Source: JBCCXZ01 sp965228005
Lineage (GTDB): Bacteria; Planctomycetota; Planctomycetia; Pirellulales; Lacipirellulaceae
Reading direction: 5' to 3'
NCBI GenBank assembly: GCA_965228005.1
Contig: CBDDGV010000004.1
Span: forward strand, 930,001-994,000
DNA: 64,000 nucleotides
Shown here piece after piece: positions 17,530-26,431 of the stretch (its first letter is position 1; every line of letters starts with the position of its first letter). The notes beneath the pieces were generated by a model. It searched no databases. It was not told the origin of the DNA and saw nothing but the letters and a program-made list of their open reading frames with translations. Both the position numbers and the translations under genes were made by a program.

Positions 17530-20500
17530 CTAGGCCGGCTTAGGCGCGGGCGACGCAGCCGCGCCGGGCTTGGGCGGTTCCGGCTTGGGGGGCTCTGACT
17601 TAGTCGGTTGGGGCTTAGTCGGTTGGGGCTTAGGGGGTTGAGGCTTCGGATCGGCTGCCTCCTCTTCACCGCCTCCCCACTCGCCGAGGCTCCGCCACAC
17701 GACGAAGAACACGGGCACAAACAGCACGGCGAACACCGTCGCCGCGCTCATGCCGCCGACCACCGCGGTGCCCACCGCCTGCCGGCTCGCGGCGCCGGCG
17801 CCGCTGGAAATCAGGAGCGGGGCGAAGCCCAAGATCGAAGAGAACGCGGTCATCAGGATCGCCCGGAAGCGGAGCTCCGCCGCCGCGGCGGCGGCTTCAC
17901 GGATCGTCTTGCCGGCCCGCCGCTGCTCGCTGGCGAACTCGACAATCAGGATCGCGTTCTTGCTCGCCAGCGCCACCAGCAGCACGATGCCGATCTGCGT
18001 GTAGACGTTGTTGTCCATCCCCCGGAGCATGAGCGCCGCCACCACGCCCAGCGCCGCCAGCGGCACCACGGAGATCACCGCCGCGGGGCTGGTCCAGCTC
18101 TCGTACTGAAACGCGAGCACCAGGAACACCAGGGTCACCGCCAGCGCGAAGATGCCGTACTGCCCGCCGCTGACCAGCTTCTCTTGGTACGACATGCCGG
18201 TCCACTCGTAGCCCATCGAGGTGGGCAGCGTCTGGTCGGCCATCTGCTCCATCAACTCGAGCGCCTCGCCGGAGCTCTTGCCCGCGGCGGGCGAGCCGTT
18301 GATCTGCGACGACGTATACAAGTTGTACCGCTGCACGATCTGCGGCCCGAGCGTGTCTTCCACCGTCAGCACCGTGCCGAGCGGCAGCATGTCGCCGTCG
18401 GCGTTGCGCACGTCGAGCTGCTCGATGTCTTCGGGCCGGGTGCGGAACTGGCTGTCGGCCTGAACGCGTACCTGGTAGGTACGGCCGAACTTGTTGAAGT
18501 CGTTCACGTAGGTCGACCCCAGGTACGCCTGCAGGGTGTTGAACACCGAGCTCAGCGGGACCTCGAGCGTCTTCACCTTGGTGCGGTCGACATCAACGAA
18601 CAGCTGCGGCATGCTCGCGCGGAACGTGGTGTTCAGCGCCTGCAGGCCCGATTGGCTGTTGCCCGAGTCGATCATCTCGGTCGTCACGTTCTGGAGCTGC
18701 TGCAGGCCGAGACTGCCTTTGTCTTGCAGCTGGATCTGGAACCCGCCCGCGGCCCCCAGGCCGTCGATCGCCGGCGGGAAGAAGCCGAAGATGATCGCCT
18801 CTTGGATTTCATTGAAGCCCGCGAACAGGCGGCCCAAGATCGCTTCCTGCTTGAGGTCTGGCGTCTGCCGTTCTTCCCAGGGGTCGAACACCACCGCCAC
18901 CAGGCCGGCGTTCGAGCCGTTCGTGCCCGTGAGGATCGAGAAGCCGGTGATCGAAACCCACGTCTCCACGCCGTCGGTCTTCGCGAACAGCTTGTCGAGC
19001 TCGCGCTGCACAGCTTCGGTCCGCTCCAACGAGGCGCCGTCGGGGAGCTGGATGTTCACCAGCGCGTAGCCCTGGTCTTCGGTCGGCAGGAAGCCGGTGG
19101 GCAGTTGGTCGAAGGTCCAGCCGGTGAGCCCCACCAGGGCGAAGAAGAGTAGCATTCCGATCGCCGCCCGGCGGACAACCAGCCCGATCACGGCGCCGTA
19201 AGCCGTGGTGACTTTGTCGAACACCGTGTTGAACGCCCGGAAGAAGAAGTTGCGGTCCTCCGGCGCGGGCGTCTGCCGCATGAGGATGCCGCAGAGCGCG
19301 GGGCTGAGCGTCAGCGCGTTGATCGTGCTGATGGTCACGGCGGCGGAGATCGTGAGCGCGAACTGCCGGTACAACTGCCCGGTGATGCCGCCCATGAACG
19401 CGGTGGGCACGAACACCGCCAGCAGCACCAGGCTGGTGGCGATCACCGGGCCGGTGATCTCTTCCATCGCCTTCTCGGCCGCGGCCTTGGAGGAGAGGCC
19501 GTCGTCCAGGTGACGCGCGCAGTTCTCCACCACCACGATCGCGTCGTCCACCACGACGCCGATCGCCAGCACGATGCCGAACAGGGTGAGCATGTTGATC
19601 GAGAAGCCCAGCCCCGCCATGACGGCGAAGGTGCCGATCAGCGCGACGGGGATCGCCGCGACCGGCACGATCGTGGCCCGCCAGTCCTGCAGGAAGACGA
19701 AGATCACCAGCACCACCAGGGCCACGGCCTGGATCAACGTGGTGTACACCTCCTGCACCGAGGCGGTCACGAACCGCGTGGTGTCGAACGGGATCTTGTA
19801 CTCCATCCCCTCCGGGAAGGCGGCTTCGAGCTCCGCCAGCTTCTTCTCCACCAGGTCGGCCACGTCTAGGGCGTTTGCGCCGGGGAGCTGGTAGATGGAG
19901 AGGATCGCCGCGGGCTGACCGTCGAGCGAGGCCGAGCGGTTGTAGGTCTTGGCGCCCTCCTCGACCCGGGCGACGTCCTTCACCCGCGTGATGCGCGTGC
20001 CGTCGGCGGTCTTGATGATGATGTTCGCGAACTGCTCGGGGTCCTTGAGCCGCCCGAGCGTGTTCACCACCAGCTGCGTCGGCGGGAGCGAGCCCCCTTC
20101 CGCCGCGGGCGGCTCGCCGATCCGCCCGGCCGCCACCTGCACGTTCTGCTCGCTGATCGCGTTGACCACGTCCTCGGTCGTGAGCCGACGCGACTTCAGC
20201 TTCCGCGGGTCCAGCCACACCCGCATGCTGTAGTCGTCCGAGCCGAAGATAGTCACCGAGCCCACGCCGGGGATGCGGCTCAGTTCGTCCTTGATGTAAA
20301 TCGTCGCGTAGTTGCTCAGGAACAGCGAGTCGTACCGCTGGTCGGGCGACGTGAGCGCGATGTACTGGATCACGCTCGTTGACTGCTTCTTGGTGGTGAT
20401 TCCCTGCCGCCGGACCTCCTCGGGCACCTTCGGCTCGGCGATCGACACGCGGTTCTGCACCAGCACCTGGGCGAAATCGGTGTCGGTGCCGATGGCGAAC

Positions 20501-20781
20501 GTCACCGTCAGCGTGTACGAGCCGTCGTCGGCGCTCACCGACGACATGTAGAGCATGTCCTCGACGCCGTTTACTTCTTGCTCGATCGGCGCGGCGACCG
20601 TCTCCGCGACCACCTGGGCGTTCGCCCCGGGGTAGAAGCAGGTGACCTGCACCGTGGGGGGCGTCACGTCGGGGAACTTGGCCACCGGCAGCCCCACCTG
20701 CGACGAGGCGCCGGCGATCACGATGATGATCGAGATCACCGAGGCGGCGATCGGGCGGTGGATGAAGAAGCGTGAGAGCAT
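17530..20781 (-). CDS. RND multidrug efflux permease, HAE1/AcrB family
   Basis: Inner-membrane proton-driven drug efflux permease (1083 residues; family members are usually about 1040-1050). It starts MLSRFFIHRPIAASVISIII as AcrB homologues do. Helix 4 has the proton-relay pair in GIVLAIGVVVDDAIVVVEN (about residue 410), and the second half has IGIVLLVALASKNAILIVEF. Porter-domain landmarks such as LPTEDQGYALVNIQLPDGAS are in place. The extra length is a C-terminal tail of roughly 45 residues after the last helix, rich in Pro and Lys and made of [PT]-K-[PS]-[QE]-P pentads encoded by near-identical 15-bp DNA repeats. It is in an operon with the adaptor gene upstream (27-bp gap). No TolC-type gene accompanies it, so an outer-membrane factor must come from elsewhere. 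Confidence 0.96.
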   Translation of the reverse strand: MLSRFFIHRPIAASVISIIIVIAGASSQVGLPVAKFPDVTPPTVQVTCFYPGANAQVVAETVAAPIEQEVNGVEDMLYMSSVSADDGSYTLTVTFAIGTDTDFAQVLVQNRVSIAEPKVPEEVRRQGITTKKQSTSVIQYIALTSPDQRYDSLFLSNYATIYIKDELSRIPGVGSVTIFGSDDYSMRVWLDPRKLKSRRLTTEDVVNAISEQNVQVAAGRIGEPPAAEGGSLPPTQLVVNTLGRLKDPEQFANIIIKTADGTRITRVKDVARVEEGAKTYNRSASLDGQPAAILSIYQLPGANALDVADLVEKKLAELEAAFPEGMEYKIPFDTTRFVTASVQEVYTTLIQAVALVVLVIFVFLQDWRATIVPVAAIPVALIGTFAVMAGLGFSINMLTLFGIVLAIGVVVDDAIVVVENCARHLDDGLSSKAAAEKAMEEITGPVIATSLVLLAVFVPTAFMGGITGQLYRQFALTISAAVTISTINALTLSPALCGILMRQTPAPEDRNFFFRAFNTVFDKVTTAYGAVIGLVVRRAAIGMLLFFALVGLTGWTFDQLPTGFLPTEDQGYALVNIQLPDGASLERTEAVQRELDKLFAKTDGVETWVSITGFSILTGTNGSNAGLVAVVFDPWEERQTPDLKQEAILGRLFAGFNEIQEAIIFGFFPPAIDGLGAAGGFQIQLQDKGSLGLQQLQNVTTEMIDSGNSQSGLQALNTTFRASMPQLFVDVDRTKVKTLEVPLSSVFNTLQAYLGSTYVNDFNKFGRTYQVRVQADSQFRTRPEDIEQLDVRNADGDMLPLGTVLTVEDTLGPQIVQRYNLYTSSQINGSPAAGKSSGEALELMEQMADQTLPTSMGYEWTGMSYQEKLVSGGQYGIFALAVTLVFLVLAFQYESWTSPAAVISVVPLAALGVVAALMLRGMDNNVYTQIGIVLLVALASKNAILIVEFASEQRRAGKTIREAAAAAAELRFRAILMTAFSSILGFAPLLISSGAGAASRQAVGTAVVGGMSAATVFAVLFVPVFFVVWRSLGEWGGGEEEAADPKPQPPKPQPTKPQPTKSEPPKPEPPKPGAAASPAPKPA

Positions 20782-20808
20782 GCGGACCGGGGGTATTCGG
20801 TGGAGCCG

Positions 20809-22164
20809 TTAGGCGTCGGGCTGTGCGTCGGGCTGTCCGGCCGGGGGTTCGGTCGCCGGCGCGGGTTCGGCGGCCGGTTCACTGGCGGCCGGGCCCTCCG
20901 ACGCCTCCTGCTCTTGCGGGGTGACCGGGCTCCCGGGCCGGGCCCTCTGCACGCCGTTCACGATCACCCGGTCGTCCTCAAACAGCCCCGAGAGAATGAC
21001 CTGCATCGTGTCCAGCACGCGGCCGAGCTCGACGTTCCGCCGCTCGACGACGTTCTCCTTGTTGACCGTTAGCAGGTACGGCCCGCTCTGGTCGCGGCTC
21101 ACCGCCACCTGGGGCACCAGGAGGGCGGGCGTCTCGTCGAGCGACACCTGGATGCGGGCGAACGCCCCGGGCGGGATCCGCCGCTCCGGGTTGTCGAACA
21201 CCGCCCGCACCATGAAGGTGCCCGTGTCTTGGTCGACCGTGAGGTCCGCGAAGTCGAACGTCCCCGCGTGGGGGAAGCCGTCTTCGTTCGACAGGCCGAG
21301 CATTACGGTGCGGTCTCCCTCTGCTTCCCGGCTCGGGTCGGTGTCCGTCTTGTTGTTCTTCGAGTAGTCGATCCAGCGGAGCAGCTCCGCTTCGCTCATC
21401 GAGTAGTAGGCGTAGATCGGCTCGTACGTGACGATCTGCGTCAGCAGCGTCGGCTCGCCGCTGCCGACCAGGTTGCCGACATCGACCATCCGCCGGCCGA
21501 CGCGGCCGCTGATCGGGGCCTTCACCTGCGTGTAGTCGAGGTCGAGCTCAGCCTGTTCGACCGCCGCTTTAGCAGACAGGATCTCCGCCTCCGACGACTG
21601 CACCGACGCCAAGGCCGCCTTGTAGTTGGCGTTCGCCGAGTCGCGCTCGGCCCGCAGCTCGTCGACTTCCGCCGGGGAGATCGCCGGGCCGGCCTGCACC
21701 GCGCGGCGGTACTGGCTCTCGGCGTTGATGACGTTCGCCTTGGCACGTTCCACGCCGGCCTTGGAGTCTTCCAGCCGCGCCTCGGCGAGCGCCTGCGAGG
21801 CGCGGGCCCCGTTGAGCGTCGCCTGGAACGGCCGCGGGTCGATGACGAACAGCAGCTCGCCCTCCTCGACGTCCTCGCCCTCGCGGAACTCGATCGTCTC
21901 CAGGAAGCCCTCGACCCGCGCCCGGATGTCGACCTGCATGACCGGGCTGGTGTTGCCGGTCCACTCGATCACTTCGGCGACCGGCTTGGCGATGGGCAGC
22001 TGCACCGTCACCGCGGGCGGCGGTGGGGGCTGGTACTCGTTGGTTGGGCCGCCGAGTCGCCCGCACCCGGGCAGGGCGAGGAGGCAGCTAGCAAGCGCCG
22101 CGAAGCAGGCCCCGCGGAGGTGTGGGTTGCCAACCAGGTTCTTATGAGCAGAGCTGTTCAACAT
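20809..22164 (-). CDS. RND efflux periplasmic adaptor lipoprotein (AcrA/MexA type)
   Basis: Membrane-fusion protein of 451 residues partnering the downstream AcrB-type permease. The start at 22164, with GGGGA before it, gives a lipoprotein signal ending LLALPGC. Domain order is: biotinyl-lipoyl half-motif (VDIRARVEGFLETIEFREGE), alpha-hairpin coiled coil (about 110-220), second lipoyl half (YTQVKAPISGRVGRRMVDVG), beta-barrel (PGAFARIQVSLDE) and membrane-proximal domain. The C-terminus is a Pro/Ala/Glu-rich tail (about 50 residues), matching the low-complexity tail of the permease. It diverges from the CHAD gene with a 129-bp shared upstream region. Confidence 0.95.
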   Translation of the reverse strand: MLNSSAHKNLVGNPHLRGACFAALASCLLALPGCGRLGGPTNEYQPPPPPAVTVQLPIAKPVAEVIEWTGNTSPVMQVDIRARVEGFLETIEFREGEDVEEGELLFVIDPRPFQATLNGARASQALAEARLEDSKAGVERAKANVINAESQYRRAVQAGPAISPAEVDELRAERDSANANYKAALASVQSSEAEILSAKAAVEQAELDLDYTQVKAPISGRVGRRMVDVGNLVGSGEPTLLTQIVTYEPIYAYYSMSEAELLRWIDYSKNNKTDTDPSREAEGDRTVMLGLSNEDGFPHAGTFDFADLTVDQDTGTFMVRAVFDNPERRIPPGAFARIQVSLDETPALLVPQVAVSRDQSGPYLLTVNKENVVERRNVELGRVLDTMQVILSGLFEDDRVIVNGVQRARPGSPVTPQEQEASEGPAASEPAAEPAPATEPPAGQPDAQPDA

Positions 22165-22293
22165 GCGATCCCCGTTGTCGGAAACAGCGGCAGCGGAAGC
22201 CGCGGAGCCCGGCCTATCGTATACTGGGGGCACGGACCGTTGCCAGTGCGGGCGGAGTTCACCGCCAGCGCCGGGCAGCGCGAGAGTCAAACC

Positions 22294-23208
22294 ATGGACC
22301 GCGCCTCCACCGCCGCCGACACCGGATTACCCGCCGGGGACGAGCAGTCTCTCCCGGCCGCGATCGCGGCACGCGCGTTGCTGAAGAAGCGTTTCAAGCG
22401 GGTGCTCGGCCTGTTGCCGCTCGCGGCGGAGAACCCCGACGGCGACATCGAGCACGTCCACCGCCTCCGGGTCGCGACCCGCAGGGCGGGCGCCGCTTTG
22501 GCGGCCTTCCGCCCGCTGATGGACGGCAAGCCCGCCGCCGCCAAGGCCGCGTTGCGGAGTGTCCGCCGCGCCGCCGGTCCTGCGCGCGACGCGGACGTGC
22601 TCTGGCTACGGCTGGCCGAACGCGCGGGCGAGCCGTTCATCGACCGCGTGGCCGAGCCAAGGCTCCGCGACGAACGCCAAGACGCCCAACGGGCGCTGTG
22701 CCGGGCGGCGACCAAACGCCGCTCGAAACGCCTCCGTGCGGCTCTCCGCGACGCGGCCGCTTTGTTGGGAGAACCGTCCAAGCCTCCGCTCCTGTTCGGG
22801 GAGTTCGCCCGCTCGTCGGTGAGCGAGGCGGTGGAACGTTTCCAATCCGCTGCGCAGGCCGACCTTTCGGGCTGGGCTGCGCTGCACCAACTCCGCATCG
22901 CGGGCAAGCGGTTGCGGTACACGCTCGAGGTGTTCGAGTCGGCGTTGCCGGAAGCCCCGCAACAGGCCGCGACCACGGCGACGAAAGCCCTGCAAGACCG
23001 GCTCGGCGCCATCAACGACCACGCGACAGCGCAGGCTCGCTACCAGGGCTGGATCAGCCGCATGCCCGCCGACGCCGACGCGGCGCTCGTGGCGGCGGAG
23101 ATCGTCGCCGAATCGGCCCGGGCCGAGGCGTTGGCGGCGGAGTTCCACGCGTGGTGGGCCGAGGAAGGCGACCGGTCGCTGGCGGCGGCCCTCGAACAGC
23201 TCGGGTGA
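22294..23208 (+). CDS. CHAD domain protein
   Basis: Helical protein of 304 residues made almost entirely of a CHAD domain (conserved histidine alpha-helical domain). The two expected repeats are visible: HVHRLRVATRRAGAALAAFR (from residue 54) and ALHQLRIAGKRLRYTLEVFE (about 205-225). They carry the conserved His and a basic Arg/Lys surface that in studied CHAD proteins binds inorganic polyphosphate. There is no fused CYTH triphosphatase domain, so this is a stand-alone CHAD. It precedes an MFS transporter (63-bp gap) and an alkaline phosphatase on the same strand. The in-frame region upstream of 22294 is the reverse strand of the adaptor gene, so the ATG here is the right start. Confidence 0.88.
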   Translation: MDRASTAADTGLPAGDEQSLPAAIAARALLKKRFKRVLGLLPLAAENPDGDIEHVHRLRVATRRAGAALAAFRPLMDGKPAAAKAALRSVRRAAGPARDADVLWLRLAERAGEPFIDRVAEPRLRDERQDAQRALCRAATKRRSKRLRAALRDAAALLGEPSKPPLLFGEFARSSVSEAVERFQSAAQADLSGWAALHQLRIAGKRLRYTLEVFESALPEAPQQAATTATKALQDRLGAINDHATAQARYQGWISRMPADADAALVAAEIVAESARAEALAAEFHAWWAEEGDRSLAAALEQLG

Positions 23209-23271
23209 GTTGTTGGGGCAGGCCCCGGCAAACGCTTGTAGCAAGATCGCAGCGGGCCTAGGCTTGCCCAA

Positions 23272-24606
23272 ATGCCCGCCGCCGACCCGCTTTCCCCCCG
23301 CCGAAACGCCTCGTGGCGACGCCGCGACATCGCGCGCACCTACGCCAACGCCGGCCTGTGGGGCGTCGGCAACGGGCTCGTCGGCAGCGCGCTGATCATC
23401 TACTTCGCCCGCTCGCAGGACGCTTCGGGCTTGGCGATCGGCCTGATCATCGCCTCGCCGCAGCTCGTGGGCGTGCTGCGGTTGTTCGCCCCCGTCTTGC
23501 AAGACCGCATCGGCAACCGCCGGCTGTTCTGCCTCGCCGCGTTCTCGATGAGCGGACTGCTGCTGGGGTGTTTGCCCGCGGTCTATCGCTGGCGGGAATT
23601 CTTCGATGAAGGCGCACTGCTCCTCGCTTTGGTCGTGGTGTGGACGCTCTACCACCTAGCGGAGTTCTTCGGGGTCGTTGCCCTCTGGTCGTGGATCGCC
23701 GATTTGGTCCCGCGCGCCGTGCGTGGGCGCTACGTCGGGCGGCGCATTGCCTGGATGAACGCCGGGCGGGTGCTGGGCACCCTGCTCGGCATTGCCGTGA
23801 CCGCGAGGCCGCAATGGTTCGGGATCGATGCAACCACGACGCACGTTAGGAACGACGCTTACGCGCTCTGCATGACCTTCGGCACGCTGCTGGTGCTGGC
23901 GTCCGTGGCTCCGCTGGCCGCGATGCGGGAGATCGCTTCGCCCACCGCCGTGGGGCAGCGGCCGCCCGGCGAACGGCTCCGCGAAGTGTTGCTGCCGTTT
24001 GCCGACCGCCGCTTCTGGAGGCTGCTTGCTTACGGCGGGTGGTTTTCGTTCTCCAACGGCGTGACGAGCACCGCCCAGTACTTCTACCAGATCGGCGTCG
24101 TGAAGCTGGACTACTGGACCTTCCGCACGATCGACACCTCGATGAAGGCGACCCAGACCGCGGTGATGCCCCGGGTGGGCGGGCTCATCGACCGGGTTGG
24201 CGCCGTCCGGCCGATGATCGTGTGCCAGCTGCTCGTCGCTGTCGGGCTTGCGTGCTACCTGCCGGCCACGACGGAGCGCTGGTGGTGGATCGCAATCGCC
24301 TACGTTTTCTGGATCGCCTACGCGGGCATCAATGTGGGGATGCCCCACCTGATGCTCCAACTCGCACAACCCAAGTACTCCGCGGCGTACATTGCCGCCT
24401 GGTTCGCCTGGACCAAGCTGGTGTACGGCCTGACCTCGGTCACCGGCGGGCAGTTGGTGGATTGGCTCAGGGATTCGTTCACGCCCGTTGACCTGAACCT
24501 CGGCGGCTCCGCCTTCAGGCTCGATCACCTTTCGCTCCTGATTCTGATCGGCGTTGCCTTGCGGTTGGCTTCCGTGGCGTTCCTGGCCCGCATCCGAGAA
24601 GAATGA
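23272..24606 (+). CDS. Major facilitator superfamily transporter
   Basis: Integral membrane protein of 444 residues with about 12 hydrophobic segments in the MFS layout. After helix 2, LRLFAPVLQDRIGNRRLFCL resembles the cytoplasmic MFS loop motif between helices 2 and 3, and the mid-protein loop (about 220-240) separates the two halves. Helix 4 is followed by DLVPRAVRGRYVGRRIAWMN, a pattern seen in the poorly characterised MFS group that planctomycetes carry in many copies. The substrate is unknown. It lies between a polyphosphate-binding CHAD gene and an alkaline phosphatase gene. Confidence 0.85.
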   Translation: MPAADPLSPRRNASWRRRDIARTYANAGLWGVGNGLVGSALIIYFARSQDASGLAIGLIIASPQLVGVLRLFAPVLQDRIGNRRLFCLAAFSMSGLLLGCLPAVYRWREFFDEGALLLALVVVWTLYHLAEFFGVVALWSWIADLVPRAVRGRYVGRRIAWMNAGRVLGTLLGIAVTARPQWFGIDATTTHVRNDAYALCMTFGTLLVLASVAPLAAMREIASPTAVGQRPPGERLREVLLPFADRRFWRLLAYGGWFSFSNGVTSTAQYFYQIGVVKLDYWTFRTIDTSMKATQTAVMPRVGGLIDRVGAVRPMIVCQLLVAVGLACYLPATTERWWWIAIAYVFWIAYAGINVGMPHLMLQLAQPKYSAAYIAAWFAWTKLVYGLTSVTGGQLVDWLRDSFTPVDLNLGGSAFRLDHLSLLILIGVALRLASVAFLARIREE

Positions 24607-24715
24607 CTTCCCAAAGGGGGTGGCAGATTCTTCCAGCCCGTCTGGCTATACTGCTGGATTACCAACGAAGTACGCCTCTGATGCTGTCTTGTCCCTGAAC
24701 CGCCCATCCGCCGCC

Positions 24716-26302
24716 ATGCACCGCTTGCTTCTGCTCATTTGCTTCGCCGCCGCGTTGCTCGCGGACGCCTCGGTGCGCGCCGAAACCCCTCGGGCGCGGA
24801 ACGTCATCCTGCTGATCGGCGACGGCATGGGCCCGCAGCAGCTGGGGCTGCTCTCGATGTACGCCCACTTGGCCGAAGAGTCTGAAGTTCCGGACCGGCT
24901 GCCGGCCATCGAGCGGGTCATCGAGGGCGGCACGCTGGCGCTCGTCCGCACGGACACCGGCGGGCTGGTGGCCGACTCCGCGTCGGCCGCCACGCAGCTC
25001 GCCACCGGCAAGCGCGCCGGCAGCGAGATGATCGGCATCGACGCCCAGGGCAACCCCGCCGAGACCGTCGCCGAGCGGGCCAAACGCCTCGGCAAGTCCG
25101 CCGGCCTGGTGACCGACACCCGCGTCACGCACGCCACCCCCGCCGCGTTCGCCGCCCATCAGCGGCACCGCACGATGGAGAACGAGATCGCCGTCGACAT
25201 GTTCGAGAACCGTGTCGACGTGCTCATGGGCGGCGGACTCCGCAACTGGGTCCCCGCCGACGCCTCCAACGAGGGGCCGACGCAGGACTCCGTCCGGCAG
25301 CTCACCGGCTGGACGGGAAAAATTTCGTCCAAACGAGAGGACAACCGCAACCTGCTCTTGGAAGCCCGCCGAGCCGGCTACAACCTGGTGTTCGACCGGC
25401 AGGCGATGGCTGAAGCACGAGCCCCGCTGCTGGGGCTGTTCGCCGTCTCCGAGATGCAGGACGCGATGAGCGAGCGCACCCAGCTCACCTCGCACGGCCG
25501 CACGCAGCCCACGCTCGCCGAGATGACCGCCGCGGCGATCGACGTGCTGTCCGCCGACCCCGATGGTTTCTTCCTGATGGTCGAGGGCGGGCAGATCGAT
25601 TGGGCGGGCCACAACAACGACGCCGGCACGCTGCTGCACGAACTGCTGCGGTTCGACCGCGCGGTGCGCGTCGCCTACGAATGGGCCAAGGGACGCGACG
25701 ACACCATGGTGGTGGTCACCGCCGATCACGAGACCGGCGGCTTCGGCTTCAGCTACAACGGGACCGAGATCCCCGAGCCCCAGCCGCTGCCCGGCGAGGC
25801 CTTCGCCGGCGAGCTGCACACCCCGCTGTTCAACTTCGGCAGCCGCGAATCGCTCGCGCTCATCTACAATCAGAAGCAGAGCTTCTTCCAGGTGTTCATG
25901 GCGTTCGACGCGCTGGACGAGGCGGAGCAGACGCCGGCGACCTTGGCCCGGCTGGCGAGTGCGGCGTTGCCGATCGAGATCACCGAAGACGAGGCCGAGC
26001 GGGTCTTGCAGCGCGTGGAGAACCGGCAGTACGTCGAAGGCCACCCGTATCTCGGCACGGAGACCCTGCCCGAAGTCCGCGGCGGCATCCCGGAGTTCTT
26101 CGTCTACGGCGAGAACCTCCGCATGAACAGCCTGGGCCACATCCTCGGCCCGCGGCAGAGCGTCACCTGGAGCACCGGCACCCACACCGCGACCCCCGTC
26201 CCGCTGGCCGCCTGCGGCCCCGCCGACGCGGTGGCCAAGTTCCACGGGCTGATGCACGCCACCGAGGTGGGGCAGGCGTTGATGGAAGTGGTCGGCGAGT
26301 GA
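24716..26302 (+). CDS. Secreted alkaline phosphatase (PhoA superfamily)
   Basis: Phosphomonoesterase of 528 residues with an N-terminal signal peptide (RLLLLICFAAALLADASVRA). The active site of the family is complete: metal-binding Asp in IGDGMG (residue 36), nucleophile Ser in ADSASAATQLATGKR (residue 88), VTHATPAAFAAH, DVLMGGG, metal ligands in EGGQIDWAGHNND and TADHETGGFGF, and the final metal His in GTHTATPVP. It would release phosphate from organic phosphates outside the cytoplasm. The ATG at 24716 is the only start giving a proper signal peptide. It lies 109 nt downstream of the MFS gene on the same strand. No Pho box can be claimed. Confidence 0.94.
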   Translation: MHRLLLLICFAAALLADASVRAETPRARNVILLIGDGMGPQQLGLLSMYAHLAEESEVPDRLPAIERVIEGGTLALVRTDTGGLVADSASAATQLATGKRAGSEMIGIDAQGNPAETVAERAKRLGKSAGLVTDTRVTHATPAAFAAHQRHRTMENEIAVDMFENRVDVLMGGGLRNWVPADASNEGPTQDSVRQLTGWTGKISSKREDNRNLLLEARRAGYNLVFDRQAMAEARAPLLGLFAVSEMQDAMSERTQLTSHGRTQPTLAEMTAAAIDVLSADPDGFFLMVEGGQIDWAGHNNDAGTLLHELLRFDRAVRVAYEWAKGRDDTMVVVTADHETGGFGFSYNGTEIPEPQPLPGEAFAGELHTPLFNFGSRESLALIYNQKQSFFQVFMAFDALDEAEQTPATLARLASAALPIEITEDEAERVLQRVENRQYVEGHPYLGTETLPEVRGGIPEFFVYGENLRMNSLGHILGPRQSVTWSTGTHTATPVPLAACGPADAVAKFHGLMHATEVGQALMEVVGE

Positions 26303-26431
26303 TTCTCAGGCGTCACGGTTTCTGGTGGCTGTTGACCAATGAATTGATCGCGGCAGAATGCCATCCAATCTACGACCTCGACGCGTAAGGCCACTGAGCG
26401 TCTGTAAGAAGGGGGCCACCACTCCCAGGTT

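Noticed and set aside
22216..22226. TATACT before the CHAD gene as a promoter -10 box
   Set aside because: No -35-like sequence is found at a suitable distance, so the match is not enough.
21229..22293. N-terminal extension of the CHAD protein
   Set aside because: It is the reverse strand of the efflux adaptor gene; the CHAD protein begins naturally at the ATG at 22294.
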